In this document: positions 35,326-46,915 of the stretch, in pieces
Numbering within the stretch: the first letter of the stretch is position 1
Layout: every line of letters begins with the position of its first letter
NCBI GenBank assembly: GCA_947095535.1
Contig: OX352772.1
Location: 162,721,162-162,785,161, forward strand
Source of the DNA: Poecilobothrus nobilitatus
Taxonomy: Eukaryota; Arthropoda; Insecta; Diptera; Dolichopodidae
Direction: 5' to 3'
Length of the DNA: 64,000 nt
Program-made: the position numbers and the translations under genes
Notes under the pieces: generated by a model
The model's input: the letters and a program-made list of their open reading frames with translations, nothing else
Databases searched by the model: none
Told to the model about the DNA's origin: nothing

Positions 35326-36835
35326 ATACCCTACACCTAAAGTAACTTTAGGGTATATTAACTTTGGTATGGTGTTTGTAACCACCAAATGGAAGCGAGT
35401 TAGATATGGACATTTATATATATTCTGATAAGGATCACCTCCTGAGTCGATTAAACAATGTCCGTGAGTCCGTCCGTCCGTTCGCACTATAACTCAAAAA
35501 CTAATAAAGCTATCTTGATGAAATTTACATAGTAGGTTACAAATTACGAAAGGAAGACTAAGTTCGAATCTGAACAAAATCGGTCCATGGGTTCGGATTC
35601 TGGAAGCTTCCGCATGATTCCGGAGCAAACGAGATTATCTCCAAAACCAACTAAGATATAACCTTCAAATTTGACAGAGTGGTGTTCTTTCATGTTTTAT
35701 TTAAGTCTCTGAAATTTGAGAGGATTTGCTTCATGGGTTCTTATCTTGAGAGCTTCCGAACGAGCCCCAGAGCAAACGAGTATATCTCCGCAACCAACAA
35801 AGATAGAACCTTTATTTTTAGTACAAGGTGTGCTGTTATGTTTCCAAACCAACCAACCAACCAACAAAAAACCAACAAAAATAGAACCTTTAAATTTTTT
35901 ACAATGACGTTCCTTCCCGTTTGATTTATGTCTCTGAAATTTAAGAGGATATGGTCCATCGGTTTGGATTTTGGAAGCTTCCGAACGAGCCCCAGAGCAA
36001 ATGAGATTATCTCCAAAAACAACAAAGATATAACCTTAAAATTTGGCAGAATGGTGTTCTTCCATGTTTGATTTAGGTGTCTGAAATTTGAAAGGATTTG
36101 GTCCTTGGGTTCGGATTTTGGAAGCTTCCGAACGAGCCTCAGAGCAAATGATATTATCTCCAAAAGCAACAAAGATATAACCTTTAAATTAGGCAGAATG
36201 GTGTTCCTTCATGTTTGATTTATGTTTCTGAAATTTGTGAGGAGTTGGTCCATGGGTTCAAATCTTGGAAGCTTCCGGACGAGCCCCAGAGCAAACGAGT
36301 ATATCTGCACAACCAACAAAGATATAACTTTTATTTTTAGTGCAAAGGTGTTCTCTTATGTTTCCTTTTCTGTAAAATTGGAAACTGACATTTGAAAGAA
36401 TTTGAACCATGGGTTCGTATTTTGGAAACTTCCGGACGAGCACAAGAGTAACGAGCATATCTCCAAAACCAACAAAAGTAGAACCTTTAAATTTAGTACA
36501 ATGGTGTTCTGGCATGTTTTCTTTATGTTCCTGAGATGGATTCGATGAATTGCAGTGGCAATTTGGGTACCTGACACACAACTCCCAAGGACTAACAATC
36601 TTCGAAATTAATAAAGATAGAAACTTAAAACTTTTTAAAAAGATTTCAAGCATATCCCAAGAGGATGCTTCTTTTACCTTCCTGAAATTCGAGTTGAATA
36701 AGACAGAAAAGGGAAGAAGTTCAAGCAGCTGCCAAAAAAACTCATGGATTTTTAATTTAATTCGAATTATTCAGGTGTAGGGTATTAATAAGTCAGTGGC
36801 ATCGACTTACTGTTACATTTACTTGTTTTGTATTT
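35325..36835 (+). mobile_element. Family B non-autonomous element, copy B2
   Basis: Head TTATACCCTACACCTAAAGT, AACTTTGGTATGGTGTTTGT, GTCCGTCCGTCCGTTCGCAC (about 35466-35487), AACTCAAAAACTAATAAAGC; tail CAGGTGTAGGGTATTAATAA followed by GTCGATGC+ACTTACTGTTAC to about 36835, an inverted match to the left end of B1. Between head and tail lies a satellite array (35590-36530). Confidence 0.72.
35590..36530. repeat. 147/157-bp satellite, six to seven units inside B2
   Basis: Monomers carry GGAAGCTTCCGAACGAGCCC, CAGAGCAAACGAG, ATTATCTCCAAAACCAACAA, AGATAGAACCTTTAAATTT, GATTTATGTCTCTGAAATTT and GGTCCATGGGTTCGGATTTT. Two monomer types are mixed, a 147-bp one and a longer one with TTTAGTACAA...TGTTATGTTTCC. 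An (AACC)n expansion is present near 35848-35870. Long open frames on both strands come from the 49-codon period and are not genes. Confidence 0.8.
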
Positions 36836-36870
36836 ACATAGGTATGTACATAATAGGTACATATATATCA

Positions 36871-38425
36871 GTGGCACTCGTGGATTTTCAATCTTCTGAT
36901 TCAAAACAAAAAAAAATATAAATAAAATAAAAAAATTCTTTTAAGACTTATATGTTAGGTCTATTCTTCTTTCTTTAGTTCCAAAAATTTTTATTACATC
37001 TTCAAGAAAAGATTGTTTTATTACAAGTTCTTTTTTTTTCAACATTTTTATTTTCAATATAAATTAATGATAAACTAGATATTCTGTCTTTGCACATTGA
37101 ATTTCGAACATAAGTTTTTTATATTTTTTAAGTTAGAAAAAGATCCTTCTGCTGGTATAGTTTCTATTAATAATGTAATGCTTCTTTTATACTATCCACC
37201 AAATCATTTTGTTTACAATATATTATAAAATCTTCAATGTTTTGAAATTTGCGGAAATCTTGTATTCTATAAACTAAAATTAAATCATTTCTTAAAAAAC
37301 TAAAATCGAAAATTGAAAGAAAATGATCTATTAAAATAACTAATTGGAAGTTTTTTTTCAAAATCTTCAAATTTTTTAAAATCAAATAAACTTAAAAAGC
37401 TTAAATTAGTTAAAGAGTCAAAACGAAATATTAGTTCATACATCTGTTACATTTATCAATAATTATAGTATGATGAATATACATACAATAAGTATGAATA
37501 TACATACAACGAAAAAAATGTGTATACATTAAATCTCATTCATTACTCATTAATACTTGATATTACAGTATTACACATCAGTCATAAATCATGGATTCAA
37601 TTTCATACATTGAATCTTCTAAGATTTATGATTTATGAAATAAAATGAAAATGAAGTATGTATTAAGTATACATACTATGAAAATGTAATATGTATGACC
37701 AAAGTATGAACGTAAATGCTAAATAAAATGATAAGATAGTCTCTCATCTCTCAAGTCCCAAATCTTAATTCTCAAAACTCAACTCAACTCTCAATCTCAA
37801 ATCAATTCTCAATTTTTTGTTTCTTTATTCTCTCTTCGTCGATATTTTTCTTTGCTTTTTTTATTTTGTTTTTTTTATAAAACATAATAAATACAATGCA
37901 TACCTATTATTTTGCTTAGATTCAAAACATAAAATTGAATCTTTGTTGAATGTTTAAAAATCTTAAAAATTTCGTATTCGCAGAAGAGAAAATAAAAATA
38001 AAATTTTGTTTAGATCATATTTTCATAGATTCAAATGACTAAATTGAATACATGACATGATATTACATTACAATACATACATTAACATAACATACATATA
38101 TGAAACTTAACACTAATAATATATTATATTAAATATTTATTAATATATGTATGCAAATGACAAAAATAAAATAATAGAAGAATTGTAATATTGTGGATTC
38201 AATTCCTTCTATTGAATCTATGATAAAATTGTTATTGGCAATTGGCATTTGGAACCAAAATGAGTGCTCTCTTTTGTTGTGATCAATAAAATATAAAGTA
38301 TACATACATAATATATGTAAAGGATTTTTAAATTTCTTTAAATTTTTAGATTTTAAATAAAGTTAAAATTTTTACGACTGATTCAATGAATCAGTGTAAT
38401 CTTAGGAGAAGCCGCCACTGATATA
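36871..38425 (-). mobile_element. hAT element relic with CAGTGGC termini
   Basis: Terminal inverted repeat CAGTGGC at 36871 and GCCACTG at the other end (about 38419-38425), flanked on both sides by ATATATAT, an 8-bp duplication as expected for hAT, though low in complexity. The transposase C-terminus is on the minus strand (37390-36940): DFSFLRNDLILVYRIQDF, KQNDLVDSIKEALH, then LLIETIPAEGSFSNLKNIKN, close to the ZMYM1-type ending IPVTxxxAERSFSxLKxIK, where Glu-Arg is changed to Glu-Gly. The rest of the transposase is lost; the interior is AT-rich with many TACATA repeats. Confidence 0.65.
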
Positions 38426-38486
38426 TATATACATAGTACATACCTGTTTTGAAGGTATGAGCTTTTGTGGTCTTTTGAAAACCCTT

Positions 38487-38740
38487 GTTATACCCTACAC
38501 CTAAAGTATAGGGTAAATTAACTTTGGTATGGTGTTTGTAACCGCCAAAAGGAAGCGAGTTATATATGGCCATGTATATATATTCTCAATCAGGATCACC
38601 TCCTGAGTCGATTAACGATATCCGTCCGTCCGTCAGCCCGTTCGCACGATAACTCAAAAACTAATAAGCTAAAGCTATCTTGACGAAATTTATATAGTAG
38701 GTTAGTAATTACGGAAGGAAGGCTAAGCTCAAATCTGGAG
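38487..38740 (+). mobile_element. Family B head, copy B3
   Basis: TTATACCCTACACCTAAAGTA, GGTATGGTGTTTGTAACCGC, GTCCGTCCGTCAGCCCGTTC, AACTCAAAAACTAATAAGC, GATGAAATTT-like GACGAAATTTATATAG. It passes straight into the amplified satellite array; no tail is seen directly after it. Confidence 0.7.
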
Positions 38741-38749
38741 AAAAACCTG

Positions 38750-40385
38750 TCCATGGGTTCGGATTCTGGAAGCTTCCGAATGAATCCGGAGCAAACGAGA
38801 TCATCTCCAAAACCAACAAAGATAGAACATCTAAATTTTGTACAATAATGTTCCTTTCCGTTCGATTTATGTCTCTGAAATTTAAGAGGGTTTGGTCCAT
38901 GGGTTTGGATTTTGGAAGCTTCAGAACGAGCACCAGAGCAAATGAGATTATCTCCAAAACCAATAAAGATACAACCTTCAAATTTGACAGAGTGGTGTAC
39001 TTTCATGTTTTATTTAAGCTTCTGAAATTTGAGAGGATTTGGTTCATGGGTTCTTATTTTGGAAGCTTCCGAACGATCCCCAAAGCAAACGAGTATATCT
39101 CCACAACCAACAAAGATAGAACCTTTATTTTTAGTACAAGAGTGTGCTGTTATGTTTCCTTTTCTATAAAATTGGAAACTAACATTTGAAAGAATTTGAA
39201 CCATGGATTCGTATATTGGAAGCTTCCGAAAGAGCTCCAGAGCAAACGAGATTATCTCCAAAACCAACAAAAATAGAACCTTTAAATTTTTTACAATGAT
39301 GTTCCTTCCTGTTTGATTCATGTCTCTGAAATTTAAGAGGATATGGTCCATGGGTTTGGAATTTTTTAAGCTTCCGAACGAGCCCCAGAGCAAATGAGAT
39401 TATCTCCAAAAATAACAAAGATATAACCTTTAAATTCGGCAGAATGGTGTTCTTTCATGTTTGATTTAGGTCTCTGAAATTTGAGAGGATTTGGTCCATG
39501 GGTTCGGATTTTGGAAGCTTCCGAACGAATCTCAGAGCAAATGATATTATCTCCAAAAGCAACAAAGATATAACCTTTAAATTAGGCAGAATGGTGTTCC
39601 TTCATGTTTGATTTATGTTTCTGAAATTTGTGAGGATTTGGTCCATGGGTTCAAATCTTGGAAGTTTCCGAACGAGCCCAAGAGCAAATGAGTATATCTT
39701 CACAATCAACAAAGATAGAACTTTTATTTTTAGTACAAAGGTGTTCTGTTATGTTTCATTTTCTGTAAAATTGGAAACTGACATTAGAAAGAATTTGAAC
39801 CATGGATTCGTATATTGGAAGCTTCCGAAAGAGCTCCAGAGCAAACGAGATTATCTCCAAAACCAATAAAGATAAAAAACCTTCAAATTAAAATAACCTT
39901 CACATTTGACAGATAAAATAACCTACAAATTTGACACCAAAATATCCTTCAAATTTGACAGAGTGCTGTTCTTTCATTTTTTATTTAAGTCTCTAAAATT
40001 TAAAGCTTCCGAACGAGCCCCAGAGCAAAAGAAATTATCTCCAAAATCAACAAAGATAGAACCTTTAAATTTTGTACAAAGATGTTCCTTCCCGTTCGAT
40101 TTATGTCTCTGAAATTTAAGAGGCTTTGGTCCATGGGTTTGGATTTTGGAAGCTTCCGAACGAGCACCAGAGGAAATGAGATTATCTCCAAAACCAACTA
40201 AGAGATAACCGTTAAATTTTGCAGAGTGGTGTTCTTTCATGTTTTATTTAAGTCTCTGAAATTTGAGAGGATTTGGTTCATGAGTTCGGATCTTGGAAGC
40301 TTCCGAACGAGCCCCAGAGCAAACGAGTATATCTCCACAACCAACAAAGATAGAACCTTTATTTTTAGTACAAGAGTGTACTTTG
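38750..40385. repeat. 147/157-bp satellite array, about 11 monomers
   Basis: GGAAGCTTCC boundaries fall near 38768, 38914, 39061, 39218, 39365, 39513, 39660, 39817, 40003, 40148 and 40295, giving steps of 146-148 bp and two of 157 bp. The 186-bp step contains a local expansion of (AAATAACCTACAAATTTGACA)-like units at 39885-39960. All open frames here are products of the 49-codon period. Confidence 0.88.
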
Positions 40386-40394
40386 ATATAAATT

Positions 40395-41262
40395 TATAAT
40401 ATTTACAAGAACATTTCCAAACAAGGTAGAATGTAAATATTCAGAACCATCACTTTCACCAAAATTTTTGAATTTTCTTAGAATTTCATATAATAAGAAA
40501 AAATGTTAAAAATAAGGAGACCCTTTTATTAATTCATTTCATTAAAAGGGAACTCTTTATAATTAAAAACAAAACCATTGACACTGTAACTCCGCAAGAG
40601 CTGTAACTCCGTAACCCTATACAACTAGGAGAAATTCTTAATATACGCAAAAATATATTACTGGGGCTTTATTATTGATGTCTTACCAAAGAAAAATTTG
40701 TACAGGTGCCTAAGTTACAGGTGTTTAAAAATAATAAATTTGCAATTTTGGAGCCCTGATATTTCTTAAGCAGGGCGTGGTACAAAGAAATTTTATGAGG
40801 AAACCTATACTAATTCTAAAAGTTCTCTCTTTTCTCAAAAATGCAAGTCTCTATCTGAAAGCGTGTCGGAGCTATGAAGGAGGAAAAATCATGCAAAATT
40901 TAATTTTCACATAACGGTAAATGTAAATACTAAATTTTAAAAAAAATGTATAATTTTGATATTGATTTATAAGGGTAAAAGAAAGTCTTGTCGCAAGACG
41001 TATTTATATTGCAAATATGTTAAGTAAAACCTGAGATATACACATTTAAAAATATTGCTTTTCCAAAGTTTGATTGGCTGTAACTCCTTAATCGATAATG
41101 GATAAATGAAAAATGAGAAAGGGGTTCTACAACATTAATTTTTTTATTAGACCTACCCATTGTTAAAATTTAATTTGTCTATCTTTGATGGTGTAGAAGT
41201 ATTGTAAACAGATGGACAGACAGAGCGAAACTAATTGGCACATTTTTTAAGCTTTTTTTTGG
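40395..41262 (-). mobile_element. Family A element, reverse copy in unit 1
   Basis: Relative to 12391-13670 it is inverted: ACATTTCCAAA at 40414, CAGGTGCCTAAGTTACAGGT, TCGGAGCTATGAAGGAGG, CATAACGGTAAAT, then ACAGACAGAGCGAAACTAAT and TGGCACATTTTTTAAG near 41240. Only one internal block is present instead of two. Not coding. Confidence 0.65.
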
Positions 41263-41813
41263 AAATATAATAAAAATGAATCAGATCAGGTGTGGCAAAA
41301 GTATTGCAACAATGTAAAATAATAAGAACGCACAATGGCACATTCAAAATTATTAAATAAAACATTACAAGATTTAGGCTATAACCAACAGTTATTCGAT
41401 GGTACAACAATAATATTAATATTATATAAGCTTTAACCAACAGTAGTAGATAGGATATGGGGTTTCTGGGGCTGTCAGATGACATCAAAATATTTTGACA
41501 GTTGTTATTTTGAATCTAGTGTTCGTTATTTTGAAAGTTTTTGAATATAGAGTTCGTTAATTTGAAAGTGAGAATTAAGTGTAAGGTATTAAGAGAATTA
41601 AGTGTAATTAAGTGTAAACAGATTTTAGGATTAGAAGATGAATGATTCAATTAAATGAGAGAATGTTATTTGTTGAAGTTGTAGTGCCTAGAGCTGCCGG
41701 TGCAGACGCAGTTGTGGATTTCGGAAGTATTAGGTTTTAAAATGGTAGTTGAAATTGGGTAGAGTGGGAGAAAACTTGAAACTTCAGTAGAGATGGTATA
41801 TGGTACAAAATCG

Positions 41814-43595
41814 GTCTATGGGTTCGGATTCTGGAAGCTTCCGAATGAATCCGGAGCAAACGAGATCATCTCCAAAACCAACAAAGATAGAACCTCTAAA
41901 TTTTGTACAATAATGTTCCTTCCCGTTCGATTTATGTCTCTGAAATTTAAGAGGGTTTGGTCCATGGGTTTGGATTTTAGGAAGCTTCAGAACGAGCACC
42001 AGAGCAAATGAGATTATCTCCCAAACCAATAAAGATATAACCCTCAAATTTGACAGAGTGGTGTACTTTCATGTTTTATTTAAATTTCTGAAATTTGAGA
42101 GGATTTGGTTCATGGGTTCTTATTTTGGTAGCTTCCGAACGATCCCCAAAGCAAACGAGTATATCTCCACAACCAAAAAAGATAGAACCTTTATTTTTAG
42201 TACAAGAGTGTGCTGTTATGTTTCCTTTTCTATAAAATTGGAAACTGACATTTGAAAGAATTTGAACCATGGACTCGTATATTGGAAGCTTCCGAAAGAG
42301 CTCCAGAGCAAACGAGATTATCTCCAAAACCAACAAAAATAGAACCTTTAAATTTTTTACAATGATGTTCCTTCCCGTTTGATTCATGTCTCTGAAATTT
42401 AAGAGGATATGGTCCATGGGTTTGGAATTTTTTAAGCTTCCGAACGAGCCCCACAGCAAATGAGATTATCTCCAAAAACAACAGAGATATAACCTTTAAA
42501 TTCGGCAGAATGGTGTTCTTTCATGTTTGATTTAGGTCTCTGAAATTTGAGAGGATTTCGTCCTTGGGTTCGGATTTTGGAAGCTTCCGAACGAATCTCA
42601 GAGCAAATTATATTATCTCCAAAAGCAACAAAGATATAACCTTTAAATTAGGCAGGATGGTGTTCCTTCATGTTTGATTTATGTTTCTGAAATTTGTGAG
42701 GATTTGGTCCATGGGTTCAAATTTTGGAAGTTTCCGAACGAGCCCAAGAGCAAATGAGTATATCTTCACAACCAACAAAGATAGAACTTTTATTTTTAGT
42801 ACAAAGGTGTTCTGTTATGTTTCCTTTTCTGTAAAATTGGAAACTGACATTAGAAAGAATTTGAACCATCGATTCGTATATTGGAAGCTTCCGAAAGAGC
42901 TCCAGAGCAAACGAGATTATCTCCAAAACCAACAAAGATAGAACCATTAAATTTTGTACAATGAAATTTCTTCCCCTTCGAATTATGTCTCTGAAATTTA
43001 AAAGGATCTGGTCAATAGGTTTGGATTTTGGAAGCTTCCGAACGAGCACCAGAGCAAATGAGATTATCTCCAAAACCAATAAAGATAAAAAACCTTCAAA
43101 TTAAAATAACCTTCAAATTTTACAGATAAAATAACCTACAAATTTGACACCAAAATATCCTTCAAATTTGACAGAGTGGTGTTCTTTCATTTTTATTTAA
43201 GTCTCTAAAATTTAAAGCTTGCGAACGAGCCCCAGAGCAAACGAAATTATCTCCAAAATCAACAAAGATAGAACCTTTAAATTTTGTACAAAGATGTTCC
43301 TTCCCGTTCGATTTATGTCTCTGAAATTTAAGAGGCTTTGGTCCATGGGTTTGGATTTTGGAAGCTTCCGATCGAGCACAAGAGGAAATGAGATTATCTC
43401 CAAAACCAACTAAGAGATAACCGTTAAATTTGGCAGAGTGGTGTTCTTTCATGTTTTATTTAAGTCTCTGAAATTTGAGAGGATTTGGTTCATGAGTTCG
43501 GATCTTGGAAGCTTCCGAACGAGCCCCAGAGCAAACGAGTATATCTCCACAACCAACAAAGATAGAACCTTTATTTTTAGTACAAGAGTGTACTT
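41814..43595. repeat. 147/157-bp satellite array, about 12 monomers
   Basis: Second copy of the array at 38750-40385 with the same order of monomer types and one additional 147-bp monomer (about 42930-43070). Confidence 0.88.
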
Positions 43596-43606
43596 TGATA
43601 TAAATT

Positions 43607-44475
43607 TATAATATTTACAAGAACATTTCCAAACAAGGTAGAATGTAAATATTCAGAACTATCACTTTCACCAAAATTTTTGAATTTTCTTAGAATTTCA
43701 TATAATAAGAAAAAATGTTAAAAATAAGGAGACCCTTTTATTAATTCATTTCATTAAAAGGGAACTCTTTATAATTAAAAACAAAACCATTGACACTGTA
43801 ACTCCGCAAGAGCTGTAACTCCGTAACCCTATACAACTAGGAGAAATTCTTAATATACGCAAAAATATATTACTGGGGCTTTATTATTGATGTCTTACCA
43901 AAGAAAAATTTGTACAGGTGCCTAAGTTACAGGTGTTTAAAAATAATAAATTTGCAATTTTGGAGCCCTGATATTTCTTAAGCAGGGCGTGGTACAAAGA
44001 AATTTTATGAGGAAACCTATACTAATTCTAAAAGTTCTCTCTTTTCTCAAAAATGCAAGTCTCTATCTGAAAGCGTGTCGGAGCTATGAAGGAGGAAAAA
44101 TCATGCAAAATTTAATTTTCACATAACGGTAAATGTAAATACTAAATTTTAAAAAAAATGTATAATTTTGATATTGATTTATAAGGGTAAAAGAAAGTCT
44201 TGTCGCAAGACGTATTTATATTGCAAATATGTTAAGTAAAACCTGAGATATACACATTTAAAAATATTGCTTTTCCAAAGTTTGATTGGCTGTAACTCCT
44301 TAATCGATAATGGATAAATGAAAAATGAGAAAGGGGTTCTACAACATTAATTTTTTTATTAGACCTACCCATTGTTAAAATTTAATTTGTCTATCTTTGA
44401 TGGTGTAGAAGTATTGTAAACAGATGGACAGACAGAGCGAAACTAATTGGCACATTTTTTAAGCTTTTTTTTGGA
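43607..44475 (-). mobile_element. Family A element, reverse copy in unit 2
   Basis: Nearly identical to 40395-41262, with single-base differences only, as expected from the block duplication. Confidence 0.65.
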
Positions 44476-45585
44476 AATATAATAAAAATGAATCAGATCA
44501 GGTGTGGCAAAAATATTGCAACAATGTAAAATAATAAGAACGCACAATGGCACATTCAAAATTATTAAATAAAACATTACAAGATTTAGGCTACAACCAA
44601 CAGTTATTCGATGGTACAACAATAATATTAATATTATATAAGCTTTAACAAACAGTAGTGGATAGGATATGGGGTTTCTGGGGCTGTCAGATGACATCAA
44701 AATATTTTGACAGTTGTTATTTTGAATCTAGTGTTCGTTATTTTGAAAGTTTTTGAATATAGAGTTCGTTAATTTGAAAGTGAGAATTAAGTGTAAGGTA
44801 TAATGAAACAGATTTTAGGATTAGAAGGTTGAATGATTCAATTAAATGAGAGAATGTTATTTGTTGAAGTTGTAGTGCCTAGAGCTGCCGGTGCAGACGC
44901 AGTTGTGGATTTCGGAAGTATTAGGTTTTAAAATGGTAGTTGAAATTGGGTAGAGTGGAAGGAAGCTTGAAACTTCAGTAGAGATGGTATATGGTATGTA
45001 TCTGTCGAAGTTGTTGATAAGTGAACCCGTCGAAGTTGTTGGAAGCATGGGTTTTCAAAAGATTATATTATAAATGTAAAGATGTAGTGAAATTATAAAA
45101 ATACCCTGTAGTATGTAGTGAATGTTTGTGGTTTTGTGATAAGAGTTTAAAATTTAAAATTTAGAATTTTCTTTTGCTGTTTTAATTGTTTTATTATTTA
45201 AATGGATGGTGAAGAATGGATGTTTGTATGATTGTGTCAGCAAAATAGAAATTTTATGTAAAGTATCTGTAAAAAGAACGATTTTGAAATAGAAAAATGA
45301 AAAATTGAAAATTTGCGGTTTTAATTTTTTTAAGTTCTTATTTGTCTTATATGAATGATATTATATGAAGTAATAGTGAAAAATTAAAATTATGCTGATA
45401 AGAAAATAAAAAATTTTTTTTCTCTTCTCTCAACTTAAATTAATTGTACTGATAAGAAATAAAAAATTTTTAGAAGTAGTAGTTTTCATTAAAAAAATCA
45501 GAAATTACTTCAGGGAATTCCTTTGATTAAAACAATTTAAAGAAAAAGCAACACGATGTATACTACAAAATTTTTTTATTTATTT

Positions 45586-45861
45586 TTAATGTTTTTCGAT
45601 ATTTACATTTTTTTTCTTTACAATTTTACCTAATCGTAATAGGCATATCTTAGGAAATTTGATTGAACTCTGAGTAAGTAAATCCGTCCATTTATCATCT
45701 TTATCTTCTCTCAATGAATTGAATTGGATCAATGTTGACTCAGCATAATTTCCCAAAAAATTTATATGATATTGAATTTCACGTCTATATTTCCTTCTAA
45801 AATTTTTTTTATTTTCAAGAAAAAATTTATTAAATACGATAATTGTTCTTGCAACCTCCAT
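45586..45861 (-). CDS. Unrecognised ORF, possible leftmost gene of the right-hand Polinton
   Basis: A 91-residue frame starting MEVARTIIVFNKFFLENKKN, basic at first (RRKYRREI), then NFLGNYAESTLIQF and KWTDLLTQSSIKFPKI. I know no family. It is credible as a gene mainly because AACTAATT lies 22 bp before its ATG (45883-45890), as before four other minus-strand genes between 49.2 and 51.7 kb. The 500 bases to its left (45060-45585) and 170 to its right hold nothing else recognisable. A family C-like element (46056-46816) would then lie inside the Polinton. Confidence 0.35.
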   Translation of the reverse strand: MEVARTIIVFNKFFLENKKNFRRKYRREIQYHINFLGNYAESTLIQFNSLREDKDDKWTDLLTQSSIKFPKICLLRLGKIVKKKNVNIEKH

Positions 45862-46055
45862 TGTAAGTTGAAAACTAAAGAAAACTAATTAAGCCATTAA
45901 TTTAAAAATAAAATATGAATATACTGAGAATTAACTAAATCTTCTGTGGGTAGGAGTGTTAAGGGGTATAGAAATCTATTAGGTAAGTATGTGAATGTAT
46001 TATGTTTAGGTTCGATAGCAATCCTATGATCATATCCAGATAAGATGAGTTTTTA

Positions 46056-46816
46056 TACCCGTATGAACTATGTTCAAAGGTATAATAATTTTGCCATTAC
46101 GTTTGTGACACCTTAAAGGAGTCGAGCTAGATATAGTGTCAAAGGTATGGATCGGCTCAGAATCGAATTCTGAGTCGTTTAAGCCATGTACGTCCGTCCG
46201 TCCGCACGAAAACTTAAAAAATAAAGGAGCTAGGGGGCTGACATTTTTTTTACGTCGTTTTTGCAAAATTGTTAGTTTTGCTATTTAACTCCAGCATTTT
46301 CGGCCGCCGGATTCGAGTAGCTGCCATACAACTTCTTTCATTAAATGGAAATAACCTAGTGTCTATTCAATTTAGGTATCTGAAATTTTGCAAATAATGA
46401 TCGAGTTTTATGGCAACAACTTCTGTAAAATTTGGTTGTGATGATATGACAGGTTCGGATAGTTGCCATACAACTTTTCTTTTTAAATGAAAATAACTCA
46501 GTGGCTATTGAAGCTAGCTATCTGAAATTTAGTGAAAAAGAGTCGAGTTGCATGCCCAAAACTTTTGTAAAATTTGATTGGTCTAAAGCAGCCGATTCAG
46601 ACTTCTTGCATTTCTTGGAACTTAATGAAGCTAGGCATAATAGATTCGGGTGGCTGTCATACAACTCCACAATTTACATAAATATATCTCTGTAGTTCGG
46701 TACTAAAACATCTGAATGTTTTTAAAAGATGATCAAGTTTTATAGAAACAGAATATATTACGTTCGTACGGGTATCCCAGAGTTGACACAGTCTACTCTA
46801 CTGCACTCTTCCTCGT
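46056..46816 (+). mobile_element. Family C-related non-autonomous element, divergent
   Basis: Head TTATACCCGTATGAACTATG, GAGTCGAGCTAGATATAG, GGTATGGATCGGCTCAGAA, GTACGTCCGTCCGTCCGCAC (46188-46207); interior with three units around GGATTCGAGTAGCTGCCATACAA (46310, 46455, 46640); tail ACGTTCGTACGGGTATCC...CACTCTTCCTCGTTTTC. Head and tail match family C but the interior differs completely. Confidence 0.7.
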
Positions 46817-46847
46817 TTTCTAATAATCTTATATTTATTCAAAATTG

Positions 46848-46856
46848 TATAAAAGG
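46848..46856 (+). promoter_or_regulatory. TATA box for the gene at 46916
   Basis: TATAAAAGG, 59 bp before the ATG. Confidence 0.4.
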
Positions 46857-46915
46857 TTAATTTTAAGATTAAAAAGTGTTATAAGACGGTAAGTTTAGCA
46901 ACTGAAAAGATCAAA

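Larger units (their letters stand above)
38740..44997. repeat. Tandem duplication of a 3.1-3.2 kb block
   Basis: Unit 1 (about 38740-41805) and unit 2 (about 41806-44997) each contain a satellite array, a reversed family A element and the same 500-bp flank ending AGAGATGGTATATGGTA. The offset between copies is 3065 bp at the left and 3212 bp after the satellite: unit 2 has exactly one extra 147-bp monomer. It then drops to 3191 because unit 1 carries an extra 20-bp AATTAAGTGTA repeat near 41590. Outside the arrays the copies differ at only a few bases, so the duplication is recent. Confidence 0.88.

Noticed and set aside
13687..40440. 19-bp match AAACAAGGTAGAATGTAAA between the penton 3' end and 40420
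   Set aside because: In AT-rich DNA of this size one such match is expected by chance, and the surrounding sequence does not align.
35741..43452. Many open frames of 60-143 codons on both strands
   Set aside because: They lie in the 147/157-bp satellite, whose period is a multiple of three. They repeat a 49-residue unit and have no start context or known domain.
38750..43595. CRISPR-like regular spacing
   Set aside because: The 147-157 bp units are full tandem repeats with no unique spacers, in eukaryotic DNA.
44857..45048. Minus-strand 63-codon frame (MLPTTSTGSLINNFD)
   Set aside because: It lies in the flank of the 3.2-kb duplication; the first copy does not preserve its start and no family is recognised.
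46501..46695. Plus-strand frame inside the 46056 element
   Set aside because: It spans the element's repeated interior units and has no coding signature.
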